Notes: generated from the letters alone by a model not told the origin. Shown: positions 1 to 6,050, numbered from the stretch's first letter. The stretch is DNA of 8,051 bases from an uncultured Prevotella sp. (GCA_937906765.1 CALCUV010000170.1:1-8051), one strand, 5' to 3'. A program made the numbers and translations.

Positions 1-1510
1 GCATGTTCTTTTTATCCACCACGGCAAACACGTCGGAGCGCTCGTTGGAGATGATGCGCACGAGTTGACCGAGGTTCATGTCGGCAGAAAGGGTGGGTGT
101 GTCCTTAATAATCACTTCGTCGAGCGACATGAGCGTGAGCACGGAGCTGTCCTTGTCGTGCGTGAGGAGTTGCCCACGGCGCGCAAGACGCATGGCGTAG
201 ATGCTATGAGGTTCGAAGGAATGAATCACCAAGTAAGAGCATCCCGACACAATCATGAGGGGGAGGAAGAGGTCGTAGCCCCCCGTGAGTTCGGCAATGA
301 GGAAGACACCCGTGAGCGGCGCGTGGAACACTCCTGCCATGACTCCCGCCATACCCAGCAGAGCATAGTTTTCCTCGGGCGTAGCGACGTCCCAAAGGCC
401 GTAATTATTCCACAATTGAGCGAAGATAAATCCGCCGATGCAACCGAGAAACAAACTGGGGGCGAAGGTACCCCCGCAACCGCCACCACCGTTCGTAGCT
501 GATGTGGCAAACACCTTGGTGAGGAGAATCAAACCGAGGTAGAGCAAGAGGTATTCCGAATGGCCGTAGAAGAAGGAGTTGTTGAGCACGTCGGTGGCAT
601 TCTCCTGTCCCGAACTATTGAGCAGCATCGTGATGGTGGAGTAACCTTCTCCGTAAAGCGGGGGAAAGAGGTAGATGAGCAATGCCAATACCGTGCCCCC
701 AAGCGCCAAGCGTGAGAACATGCCCTTGCCGAAGCGTGAGAACACCTTCTCAAAGGCATTCATCGCCTTCGTGAAGTAAAGAGAAATGAGTCCGCAAAAG
801 ATGCCGAGCAGAATCACCGTGGGCACATCCTCTACGGTGAAGGGCGTCTTGAGCGAGAAGGGGAAGAGCGCCTGCATGTCGCCCGAAAGGAAGTAGGTGA
901 GGCAGGTGGCGGTGATGCAACTGATGAGAAGGGGAAGGAGCGATGCCATCGTGAGGTCGATCATCAACACTTCAAGTGTGAAGACCAATCCCGCAATGGG
1001 CGCCTTGAAGATACCTGCTACGGCACCCGAGGCGCCACACCCGATGAGTAACATCAATGTCTTATGGTCCAACTTAAAGGCCTTGCCGAGCGAAGAACCG
1101 ATGGCCGAACCCGTCAAGACAATGGGCGATTCTGCCCCAACCGAACCCCCGAAACCGATGGTGATGGCCGAGGCAACAACGCTCGTGAAGCAATTGTGGT
1201 TGCGGATGCGACCTTGCTTGCGCGAGAGGGCGTAGAGAATCTTTGTCACCCCATGACCAATGTCATCGCGCACGATGTACTTGATAAAGAGGGCGGTGAG
1301 GAAAATCCCCACGACGGGATAAACGAGGTAGAGCCAGTTGGATTGCGTCGTGTCAAAACTATGGGTGAGCAATCCTTCGATTTCGTGAATAAGCCATTTC
1401 AGCGCCTGAGCCGCAAGGGCTGCGCCAATGCCCACAAAAAGGCTGAGTACGAGGATGAACTGCCTTTGTGTGAGGTGCTTATTACACCATATTCTTAAAA
1501 ACTGAAACAT
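1..1510 (-). CDS. ClC-family chloride channel/transporter with C-terminal CBS region (3' end cut by window)
   Basis: This inner-membrane protein should move chloride, by channel or H+/Cl- exchange. It reads from ATG at 1508-1510 for 503 codons and runs off the window edge. ClC signatures, in order: GHGVT (residues 85-89, where many ClCs have GSGIP or GHGVP), GSVGAESP (122-129) with gating glutamate E127, GIFKAPIAGLVFTLE (166-180), GGTFAPSLFLG (346-356), and GGYDLFLP (410-417), whose Y412 matches the chloride-coordinating tyrosine. The hydrophobic core ends near residue 430. From about 460 (MSLDEVIIKDTPTLS) it resembles the start of a CBS domain, truncated here. The residue after E180, which is the internal proton glutamate (E203) in the E. 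coli antiporter, is V181. It begins 27 bases after the tsaC stop, so co-transcription is likely. Family is certain; channel versus exchanger is not. Confidence 0.95.
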   Translation of the reverse strand, partial: MFQFLRIWCNKHLTQRQFILVLSLFVGIGAALAAQALKWLIHEIEGLLTHSFDTTQSNWLYLVYPVVGIFLTALFIKYIVRDDIGHGVTKILYALSRKQGRIRNHNCFTSVVASAITIGFGGSVGAESPIVLTGSAIGSSLGKAFKLDHKTLMLLIGCGASGAVAGIFKAPIAGLVFTLEVLMIDLTMASLLPLLISCITATCLTYFLSGDMQALFPFSLKTPFTVEDVPTVILLGIFCGLISLYFTKAMNAFEKVFSRFGKGMFSRLALGGTVLALLIYLFPPLYGEGYSTITMLLNSSGQENATDVLNNSFFYGHSEYLLLYLGLILLTKVFATSATNGGGGCGGTFAPSLFLGCIGGFIFAQLWNNYGLWDVATPEENYALLGMAGVMAGVFHAPLTGVFLIAELTGGYDLFLPLMIVSGCSYLVIHSFEPHSIYAMRLARRGQLLTHDKDSSVLTLMSLDEVIIKDTPTLSADMNLGQLVRIISNERSDVFAVVDKKNM

Positions 1511-1537
1511 AAGTCAAGTGAGTTTCTCAACACTTTT

Positions 1538-2143
1538 TTAGCGTATGATGGTAACTTCTCCGCCTGCACCCAATTTGATGATGCTTGAAGCCGTTTGTGT
1601 GGGCGGTTCTTCTTGGCGCGAGGTGCAAATGTAATCTACCGCCCGCTTGATTTCTTCGGAAATCTCGGCGAAGCAACGGGGAGCAGATTGTCCGCTAATG
1701 TTTGCCGAGGTGGACACGACGGCTCGCTTCATGCGCATGCAAAGTTCCTTGCTAAATGCCTCCTTAGTGATACGAATGGCTACGGAACCGTCCTCCGCCA
1801 AAAGGTTGGGCGCAAGGTTTCTGCCCCCGTCAAACACAACGGTCATGGGGCGCTCGGAGAGTTCCATAACGTCCCACGCCACCTCGGGCACTTCCTTCAC
1901 GTAGAATTGCACCTTCGTTTCAGAGTCAACGAGCGAGATGAGCGCCTTGGCGTCCGTGCGTTGCTTGATTTCGTAAATGCGACGTACGGCGTCGGCATTC
2001 GTGGCGTCGCAACCAAGTCCCCAAATCGTGTCGGTGGGGTAGAGGATGATGCCCCCCTTGTTCATCACTTCAACGGCGCGACGGATGTCTTCCTTACTCT
2101 CGGGCGAGAGGCGCGGGGTGAGATGTGCTTCTTTCTTTGCCAT
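1538..2143 (-). CDS. tsaC: L-threonylcarbamoyladenylate synthase (TsaC/Sua5/YrdC family)
   Basis: This cytosolic enzyme makes threonylcarbamoyl-AMP from threonine, bicarbonate and ATP, the first step of the t6A37 modification of ANN-decoding tRNAs. The 201-residue product is essentially one YrdC domain, matching short TsaC rather than long Sua5 with its extra C-terminal domain. Visible motifs are YPTDTIWGLGCDA (35-47), the KxR motif K60-Q61-R62, VAIRI (121-125) and the SxN motif in STSANISG (S146, N148). KQRTDAKALISLV (60-72) stands where many homologues have KxRP and a proline before the leucine, a modest variation. The C-terminus SSIIKLGAGGEVTIIR (186-201) is typical of the family. It lies between the TRIC-like gene (21-base gap) and the ClC gene (27-base gap), so it is probably the middle gene of an operon. 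From memory, a tsaC-ClC pair is common in Bacteroidales. Confidence 0.95.
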   Translation of the reverse strand: MAKKEAHLTPRLSPESKEDIRRAVEVMNKGGIILYPTDTIWGLGCDATNADAVRRIYEIKQRTDAKALISLVDSETKVQFYVKEVPEVAWDVMELSERPMTVVFDGGRNLAPNLLAEDGSVAIRITKEAFSKELCMRMKRAVVSTSANISGQSAPRCFAEISEEIKRAVDYICTSRQEEPPTQTASSIIKLGAGGEVTIIR

Positions 2144-2164
2144 AACTTTGTGGAAACGTGATTG

Positions 2165-2788
2165 TTAGTCTTCTCCCTTCAACGTGGGAAGGTGGAGGCG
2201 GAAGCGTACGGCAAGCAAGCGCATAATGATGACCGCTCCCGCGCAAATAATACCCGACCATACGTAGTTGAAGTCCAAAAACTCGTGGCACACCCAATAG
2301 AAAATACCGCCAATTACGCACGCAAGGGCATAGATTTCCTTGCGGAAAATGAGGGGTTCGACGTTGATGAAAATATCACGGAGCACACCACCGCCAGCAC
2401 CCGTAAGCGTACCCATAAGGATGGCTGTCCAGTAGGGGAAACCATTGTCGAGCGACTTTTCAATCCCTGTAATGGCGAAGACGGCAAGACCGATGGTGTC
2501 GAAGATGAACCATGTGTTGTCCTGCTTCACCAAGTGTTTGCGGAACACAATTACCCAGAATACGGCGAAGGCGCAGATGAGCAGATATGTGGGGTCCTTC
2601 AACCAGAAGATGGGCACGTTGAGCATAATATCACGCGTCGTACCACCACCAATAGCCGTGGCGATACCTACAATGTAAGCACCGAAAAGGTCAAAGCGCT
2701 TTGCTGAAGCCAGGCGCACACCAGAGATGGCGAATGCAAGCGTACCGATGTAGTCGCATGCGGAGTAGAAGCTGATGTCGAATAACAT
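2165..2788 (-). CDS. TRIC/YicG-type (UPF0126) monovalent cation channel
   Basis: This integral inner-membrane protein belongs to the family related to animal TRIC channels, whose prokaryotic members form trimeric K+/Na+-conducting pores. Counting from the chosen start (207 residues), two tandem repeats are visible: IGTLAFAISGVRLAS (14-28) then GGGTTRD (47-53), and FDTIGLAVFAITGIEKS (96-112) then GAGGGVLRD (130-138). The repeated glycine-rich GGGxxRD signature is diagnostic, and about seven hydrophobic segments fit the family fold. An upstream in-frame ATG at 2839 would add 17 residues (MSSALTSSVGSPFSFPL). I prefer 2788 because family members usually begin just before the first membrane segment and the extension looks unrelated. 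The stop (TAA, 2165-2167) is 21 bases before tsaC, suggesting this is the first gene of a TRIC-tsaC-ClC transcript. Ion selectivity cannot be read from sequence. Confidence 0.92.
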   Translation of the reverse strand: MLFDISFYSACDYIGTLAFAISGVRLASAKRFDLFGAYIVGIATAIGGGTTRDIMLNVPIFWLKDPTYLLICAFAVFWVIVFRKHLVKQDNTWFIFDTIGLAVFAITGIEKSLDNGFPYWTAILMGTLTGAGGGVLRDIFINVEPLIFRKEIYALACVIGGIFYWVCHEFLDFNYVWSGIICAGAVIIMRLLAVRFRLHLPTLKGED

Positions 2789-2835
2789 AAGGGGAAATGA
2801 GAAAGGAGAACCGACGCTCGAAGTAAGAGCAGAGG

Positions 2836-2849
2836 ACAAACTTGTTTGT
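2836..2849. promoter_or_regulatory. Possible operator palindrome upstream of the TRIC-tsaC-ClC cluster
   Basis: ACAAAC and GTTTGT are perfect 6-base inverted arms separated by TT. On the minus strand the site contains CAAGTTTG, one mismatch from the Bacteroidetes -7 box TAnnTTTG. I see no -33 TTTG at the right spacing. If this box is used, transcription would begin near 2831, downstream of the alternative ATG at 2839, which would favour the 2788 start. The site is short and may be chance. Confidence 0.25.
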
Positions 2850-2928
2850 ACTATGCCTTACGAGAAGGAGGTCAAGTCCACGAAGTGGAATTAAAGGAGA
2901 AATAACCTTGCGAAGTGTTTTTTAGGGA

Positions 2929-2964
2929 CTTTAAGGTCTTTAGTGTCTTTAAGGTCATTAAGGT
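2929..2964. repeat. Tandem repeat, 4 x 9 bases, consensus CTTTAAGGT
   Basis: Four adjacent units read CTTTAAGGT, CTTTAGTGT, CTTTAAGGT and CATTAAGGT. The last unit is identical to one in the array at 4053-4079. The array lies in the gap between the dehydrogenase stop and the TRIC-like start and is separated by 29 bases, including AAAGAACCGCATGG, from a second array of a different unit. Confidence 0.9.
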
Positions 2965-2993
2965 CAGGCGCCTAAAAGAACCGCATGGCCCTC

Positions 2994-3025
2994 ATAACCT
3001 TATAACCTCTTAACCTTAAAACCTT
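2994..3025. repeat. Tandem repeat, 4 x 8 bases, consensus ATAACCTT, running into a stop codon
   Basis: Units read ATAACCTT, ATAACCTC, TTAACCTT and AAAACCTT. The last two bases of the fourth unit are the first two plus-strand bases of the dehydrogenase stop codon (TTA at 3024-3026, TAA on the minus strand). The same unit recurs at 5501-5540. Confidence 0.9.
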
Positions 3026-3980
3026 AATTCACCACATTCGTAGGAGCACCTGCAATAAATGCCTTGAGGTTGCCTACGAGGATGTCGATGATGCGTCCGC
3101 GTGCTTCGCGTGTGGCCCAAGCAATGTGGGGCGTGATGAAGGCGCGGGGTGCAGAGAGAAGGGGATTTTCAAGCGTGGGAGGTTCACTTGAAAGCACGTC
3201 GGCGCAGAAGGCCTTTATGCGGTTCTCACGCAATGCTTCCGCGATGGCGGGTTCCTCGATGAGTTTTCCGCGCGCTGTGTTGACGATGATAAGGTCGGGG
3301 TTGGCGTTGCCAAGGAGCGTCGCGTTAATCATGCGCTCATTGTCCTTTGTGAGGGGACAACAGAGACTCAATACGTCACACGTTGCCACGGCATCTTCAA
3401 GACTTATCTTCGTAACACCCTCGGGGAGTTCGCTTTGGGGCTTTGAACTTACGGCATAGACCTCCATGTAGAAGGCTTTTGCCAGACGTTCCACCTCGCG
3501 CCCAATGTTACCGTACCCTACGATGGCCAAGCGCTTTCCGCAAAGTTCGGTCAAGGGGTTATGCCAACAACAAAAGTCGCGACTCTTTGCCCACATCTTC
3601 TCTTCGGCATTGAGGCGTGCGTAATGCCCCACGGAGGAGCACACTTCAAGCAGGTGGGCAAACACCATTTGCGCCACGGCACGCGAACTATAACCCGCAC
3701 AATTACACACGCAAATGCCGTGATTGCGCGCCGCTACGGTGTCTATAACGTCATATCCAGTTGCCGCCACGAGCACTAATTTCAACTTCGGAAGCTGAGC
3801 ATATTCTGCTTCTCCGAGGCGCACTTTATTCGTGATAATCACTTCGGCATCCTTGGCGCGCTCAATGACTTCAGAGGGCAAGGTGCGGTCGTAGGTCACA
3901 AATGTGCCAAAGGATTGAAACACATCCCAACTCAAATCGCCAGGGTTGAGCGTGTAACTATCGAGAAAGACAATATTCAT
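3024..3980 (-). CDS. D-2-hydroxyacid dehydrogenase (glycerate dehydrogenase-like)
   Basis: This cytosolic NAD(P)-dependent oxidoreductase of the D-isomer-specific 2-hydroxyacid dehydrogenase family would interconvert a 2-keto acid and a D-2-hydroxy acid; hydroxypyruvate/glycerate is one candidate. From ATG at 3978-3980 it is 318 residues, the normal family size. Visible are AATGYDVID (72-80), the Rossmann motif GYGNIG (155-160), the catalytic Arg in NTARGKL (R237), the Glu in SSEPP (E266) and the His in PHIAWAT (H285), giving a complete Arg-Glu-His set. After the second beta strand the sequence is VYAVSSKP (174-181), with no Asp where NAD-specific members have one, so NADP use is possible. 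The frame stays open upstream to an ATG at 4091, but that 37-residue extension is mostly translated tandem repeat, so I reject it. No recognisable promoter lies between the repeats and the start. Confidence 0.93.
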   Translation of the reverse strand: MNIVFLDSYTLNPGDLSWDVFQSFGTFVTYDRTLPSEVIERAKDAEVIITNKVRLGEAEYAQLPKLKLVLVAATGYDVIDTVAARNHGICVCNCAGYSSRAVAQMVFAHLLEVCSSVGHYARLNAEEKMWAKSRDFCCWHNPLTELCGKRLAIVGYGNIGREVERLAKAFYMEVYAVSSKPQSELPEGVTKISLEDAVATCDVLSLCCPLTKDNERMINATLLGNANPDLIIVNTARGKLIEEPAIAEALRENRIKAFCADVLSSEPPTLENPLLSAPRAFITPHIAWATREARGRIIDILVGNLKAFIAGAPTNVVN

Positions 3981-3982
3981 TT

Positions 3983-4046
3983 GAGGTTCTGAGGTTTTAA
4001 GGTTCTGAGGTTCTGAAGTTCTGAGGTTTAAAGGTCTTGAAGTTCT
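3983..4046. repeat. Tandem repeat, 8 x 8 bases, consensus GAGGTTCT
   Basis: Eight adjacent units read GAGGTTCT, GAGGTTTT, AAGGTTCT, GAGGTTCT, GAAGTTCT, GAGGTTTA, AAGGTCTT and GAAGTTCT. The array begins two bases upstream of the dehydrogenase ATG, so on the minus strand it would form a pyrimidine- and A-rich untranslated leader of AGAACCTC units. It contains no in-frame stop and gives the false N-terminal extension SRPLNLRTSEPQ and neighbours. Confidence 0.93.
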
Positions 4047-4052
4047 GAGCGA

Positions 4053-4079
4053 CATTAATGTCTTTAATGTCATTAAGGT
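4053..4079. repeat. Tandem repeat, 3 x 9 bases, consensus CATTAAGGT/CTTTAATGT
   Basis: Units read CATTAATGT, CTTTAATGT and CATTAAGGT. They clearly belong to the same family as the 9-base units at 2929-2964. They are followed by about 31 bases holding CCGCATGG and then by the 7-base array at 4111. Confidence 0.88.
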
Positions 4080-4110
4080 CAAGCATACCACACATTCCGC
4101 ATGGTGTTAC

Positions 4111-4138
4111 TCACTCCTCACTTCTCACTTCTCACTCC
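4111..4138. repeat. Tandem repeat, 4 x 7 bases, consensus TCACTTC, overlapping the end of the plug gene
   Basis: Units read TCACTCC, TCACTTC, TCACTTC and TCACTCC. On the minus strand they supply the last codons of the plug-like protein (about VRSEK) and its TGA stop at 4118-4120. The repeat therefore crosses the gene boundary instead of sitting wholly between genes. Confidence 0.85.
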
Positions 4139-5359
4139 CTTCCACCCCACCAATCTGTCATACCGCTCGCCAATGGGGCGGGCATATACGAGGATGAGGT
4201 ATTCGTTTTGGGTTTGATAGAAGTTGCCCTCCACGCTATCATCGGGGGTGTCGTAATAGTAGTTGTAATACCCCTGCTTGAGCATGACGTTTGCTTCGTA
4301 GAGGTGGGTCTCTTCGTTATAATGCAGGCGATAGGTTTCGCGGTCGGCATTCGTTGCCCAAGTGCCATACACATATATGGGGCAATCCAGGCGCAAGGGA
4401 GCATTGAGGCGGAAGTGCACGTCGATGTAATCGCTCTCCGTGTCGTTATCGTAATTGTCCGTATTGCGGATGATGAAACCTCCCGTCAAGTCTTCATCGT
4501 AAAGATAATTCTTGCGCACCTCGTCGGTGTAGAGTGTTGCCACATAACTATCGCGCTCTGCTTCCCATGCCATGCGGTCAACGTGAAGGGCGGGATATTC
4601 CGTAGAGAGCGTTTCAAACTTTCTGAACTCATTGCCCGCGTTGAAGATGAGGTCGCGACAATGTTGCCACTTCATCTTACCCATTGTGAGGAAATTCGGA
4701 GCGGGACACTTGCGCATCTTATCCCAACGGCGATTTTGAACGACGTACACACTCAACTCCTCTTCAGGGCAACTCAAGCGTAGGGCGCCGAAATCCACTT
4801 CAACGGTCAGTTGTTGGTGGCGGTTGTTGTAATCGGCATCCGTCATCGTGGTCATCGAGGCATTGATGCTCACGCGTTGTTCGCCCACCATGAAGAAGGC
4901 TTCTGCCACGGTCTCAAATTCCTCCTCCGCATCTTCTCCCTCACGCAAGATGCTCAAGCGATAATTCCCCGGAAGGAGCATGCGCATATCTGCATTGGGG
5001 AGTAGGAGAGAGTAGTGGTTATAATTCACCGTCGTATTTCGCGAAGGCTCGTAGAGGTCAATGGGCAGGGTGTTCTCCGTGGCTTGCAAATAACTGCTTT
5101 CCAGGAGTTGCTCCGTGGGACGGAAGTGTTGGTCACAATGCTCTACTCGATAGTAATAGCGTTCGTGGTTCGTGTCTAAATCATCAAAACTAAACTCCAA
5201 TTGCTCCCCTCCGCGGAGTGGCAAAATGGGCAAACCGTTCACCTCGCGAACGTGGAGCAGGCGAGGCGTCACGATGTTAGGCACGAAAGTCCGTATCTGC
5301 TGGGCTTCGACGCTCATGCATCCTAATATCACGGCTATTTTGAGGAAAAGACACTTCAT
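4118..5359 (-). CDS. Type IX secretion system plug-like protein (DUF5103 family)
   Basis: This is an exported protein of the Bacteroidetes family whose member was found as the plug bound to the SprA translocon of the type IX secretion system, so a role in closing the outer-membrane channel is the best inference. The 413-residue product starts with a signal peptide (KCLFLKIAVILGCMSVEA, residues 2-19). An N-terminal beta-rich domain follows, including LRGGEQLEFSFDDL (48-61) and YYYRVEHCD (68-76). Family-like features are the acidic NTDNYDNDTESDYIDVHF stretch (299-316), PIYVYGTWATNA (327-338), LKQGYYNYYY (360-369) and EYLILVYARPIGERYDRLVGW (386-406). The last residues GVRSEK come largely from a tandem repeat and are probably not part of the ancestral protein. 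No other type IX gene is in the window. A TAnnTTTG box lies directly before the start. Function is known only by family. Confidence 0.88.
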   Translation of the reverse strand: MKCLFLKIAVILGCMSVEAQQIRTFVPNIVTPRLLHVREVNGLPILPLRGGEQLEFSFDDLDTNHERYYYRVEHCDQHFRPTEQLLESSYLQATENTLPIDLYEPSRNTTVNYNHYSLLLPNADMRMLLPGNYRLSILREGEDAEEEFETVAEAFFMVGEQRVSINASMTTMTDADYNNRHQQLTVEVDFGALRLSCPEEELSVYVVQNRRWDKMRKCPAPNFLTMGKMKWQHCRDLIFNAGNEFRKFETLSTEYPALHVDRMAWEAERDSYVATLYTDEVRKNYLYDEDLTGGFIIRNTDNYDNDTESDYIDVHFRLNAPLRLDCPIYVYGTWATNADRETYRLHYNEETHLYEANVMLKQGYYNYYYDTPDDSVEGNFYQTQNEYLILVYARPIGERYDRLVGWKGVRSEK

Positions 5360-5363
5360 CTTG

Positions 5364-5371
5364 CAAAAGTA
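5364..5371 (-). promoter_or_regulatory. Bacteroidetes -7 promoter box directly before the plug gene
   Basis: On the minus strand TACTTTTG matches TAnnTTTG exactly, and only CAAG separates it from the ATG. With the usual spacing, transcription would start at or within a base or two of the start codon, giving a leaderless or nearly leaderless message. A matching -33 TTTG is not evident; the region upstream is an A-rich run (AAAAAAATATCAT). Confidence 0.55.
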
Positions 5372-5500
5372 ATGATATTTTTTTATAACTTCGCACTTGA
5401 TTTTAGAAATGTGGGGTGAGGTGGAAGGTTATTAAGTCGCTTTGCTTTTAGGTTGAAAGAACCTTGCGGGGGGTATACAACTACTATCCGGATGGCTCTT

Positions 5501-5540
5501 ATAACCTTATAACCTTATAACCTCAAAACTTTACAACCTT
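5501..5540. repeat. Tandem repeat, 5 x 8 bases, consensus ATAACCTT, abutting rnpB
   Basis: Units read ATAACCTT, ATAACCTT, ATAACCTC, AAAACTTT and ACAACCTT. The array is preceded by CCGGATGGCTCTT, close to CCGCATGGCCCTC before the matching array at 2994. It ends four bases before the outer helix of RNase P RNA and occupies the place where an rnpB promoter would be expected. Confidence 0.9.
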
Positions 5541-5545
5541 ATTAC

Positions 5546-5985
5546 AGAAGAGCAGCTTATCGCGTGCACCCCGTTGTCTTTGTGCAATGTAAGTGGTGCA
5601 GGAGGAAAGTCCGGGCAGCACAGGGCGCTCCGCTTCTTAATGGGAAGTAGTCCGTGAGGGTTAAGTCGTGCAGAAGAAAACAACCGCCTTGGCGCGTCTT
5701 GTATTCAAGATGACAGCTTCATAGGTAAGGGTGAGAAGGTGGGGTAAGAGCTCACCAGTCGTGTGGTGACATACGAGCTGTGCACATCGGAGGCTGAAAG
5801 TTCATGTATACCGGCGAATGAGGATTGCCCGTTCGAGATTTTGTTCCTCGTGAACAAAGCGCGCCGGAGGGTAGAACGATAGAGCGTATCAGTGATGGTG
5901 CGTGCGGATAAATGATAAGCACCCTCTTAAGGGAAGTTACACCTGTAATTTCCTGAGGGCACAGAACCCGGCTTATCGCTCTTCT
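5546..5985 (+). ncRNA. rnpB: RNase P RNA, bacterial type A
   Basis: This is the catalytic RNA of RNase P, which removes 5' leaders from pre-tRNAs together with the RnpA protein. Universal blocks are present: GAGGAAAGTCCGGGC (5602-5616), GGTAAGGGTGAGAAGG (5724-5739), GGTAAGAG (5743-5750) and ACAGAACCCGGCTTATCG (5961-5978), the same order as in E. coli. Helix P1 is visible as ACAGAAGAGC (5544-5553) with GCTCTTCTGT (5978-5987). P2 is GCTTATC (5555-5561) with GATAAGC (5914-5920). A hairpin in the P19 position pairs CCCTC and GGAAGTTAC (5922-5940) with GTAATTTCC and GAGGG (5945-5959). The GGT at 5870-5872 is the likely L15 site that pairs with tRNA 3' CCA. At about 440 bases it is longer than the 377-base E. 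coli RNA. A seven-T run follows at 5987-5993. Exact ends are set from P1 pairing. Confidence 0.96.
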
Positions 5986-6000
5986 GTTTTTTTCATAAAT

Positions 6001-6050
6001 GAGGCGAACCGACAATAGCACAATACTATTGCTGGTTCGCCTCTATTTTA
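6001..6050 (+). terminator. Strong hairpin after rnpB, probable intrinsic terminator
   Basis: GAGGCGAACC (6001-6010) pairs perfectly with GGTTCGCCTC (6034-6043). The inner arms CAATAG (6013-6018) and CTATTG (6026-6031) continue the stem past a G-U pair and one mismatch, leaving a 7-base loop. The 3' flank TATTTTAATT is T-rich, so it fits a rho-independent terminator for plus-strand transcription from rnpB. The T-run at 5987-5993 after P1 could end some transcripts earlier. Confidence 0.75.

Noticed and set aside
65..502. Plus-strand open frame of 145 codons
   Set aside because: It is the antisense shadow of the ClC gene, whose motifs are intact on the minus strand.
2162..2707. Plus-strand open frame of 181 codons
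   Set aside because: It lies opposite the TRIC-like gene; the GGGxxRD repeats and membrane segments are on the minus strand.
2789..2839. Upstream ATG extension of the TRIC-like gene
   Set aside because: The 17 added residues are serine-rich and unlike the family, and a promoter-like box overlaps this ATG; it remains a possible alternative.
2929..3025. CRISPR-like array
   Set aside because: The units are only 7 to 9 bases and directly adjacent, with no unique spacers and no cas genes.
3981..4091. N-terminal extension of the D-2-hydroxyacid dehydrogenase from an ATG at 4091
   Set aside because: The 37 extra residues are mainly translation of the 8- and 9-base tandem repeats, while MNIVFLDS at 3980 matches a normal start and gives the usual family length.
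5752..6021. Minus-strand open frame of 89 codons
   Set aside because: It lies almost wholly within RNase P RNA and the following hairpin, whose conserved blocks explain the sequence.
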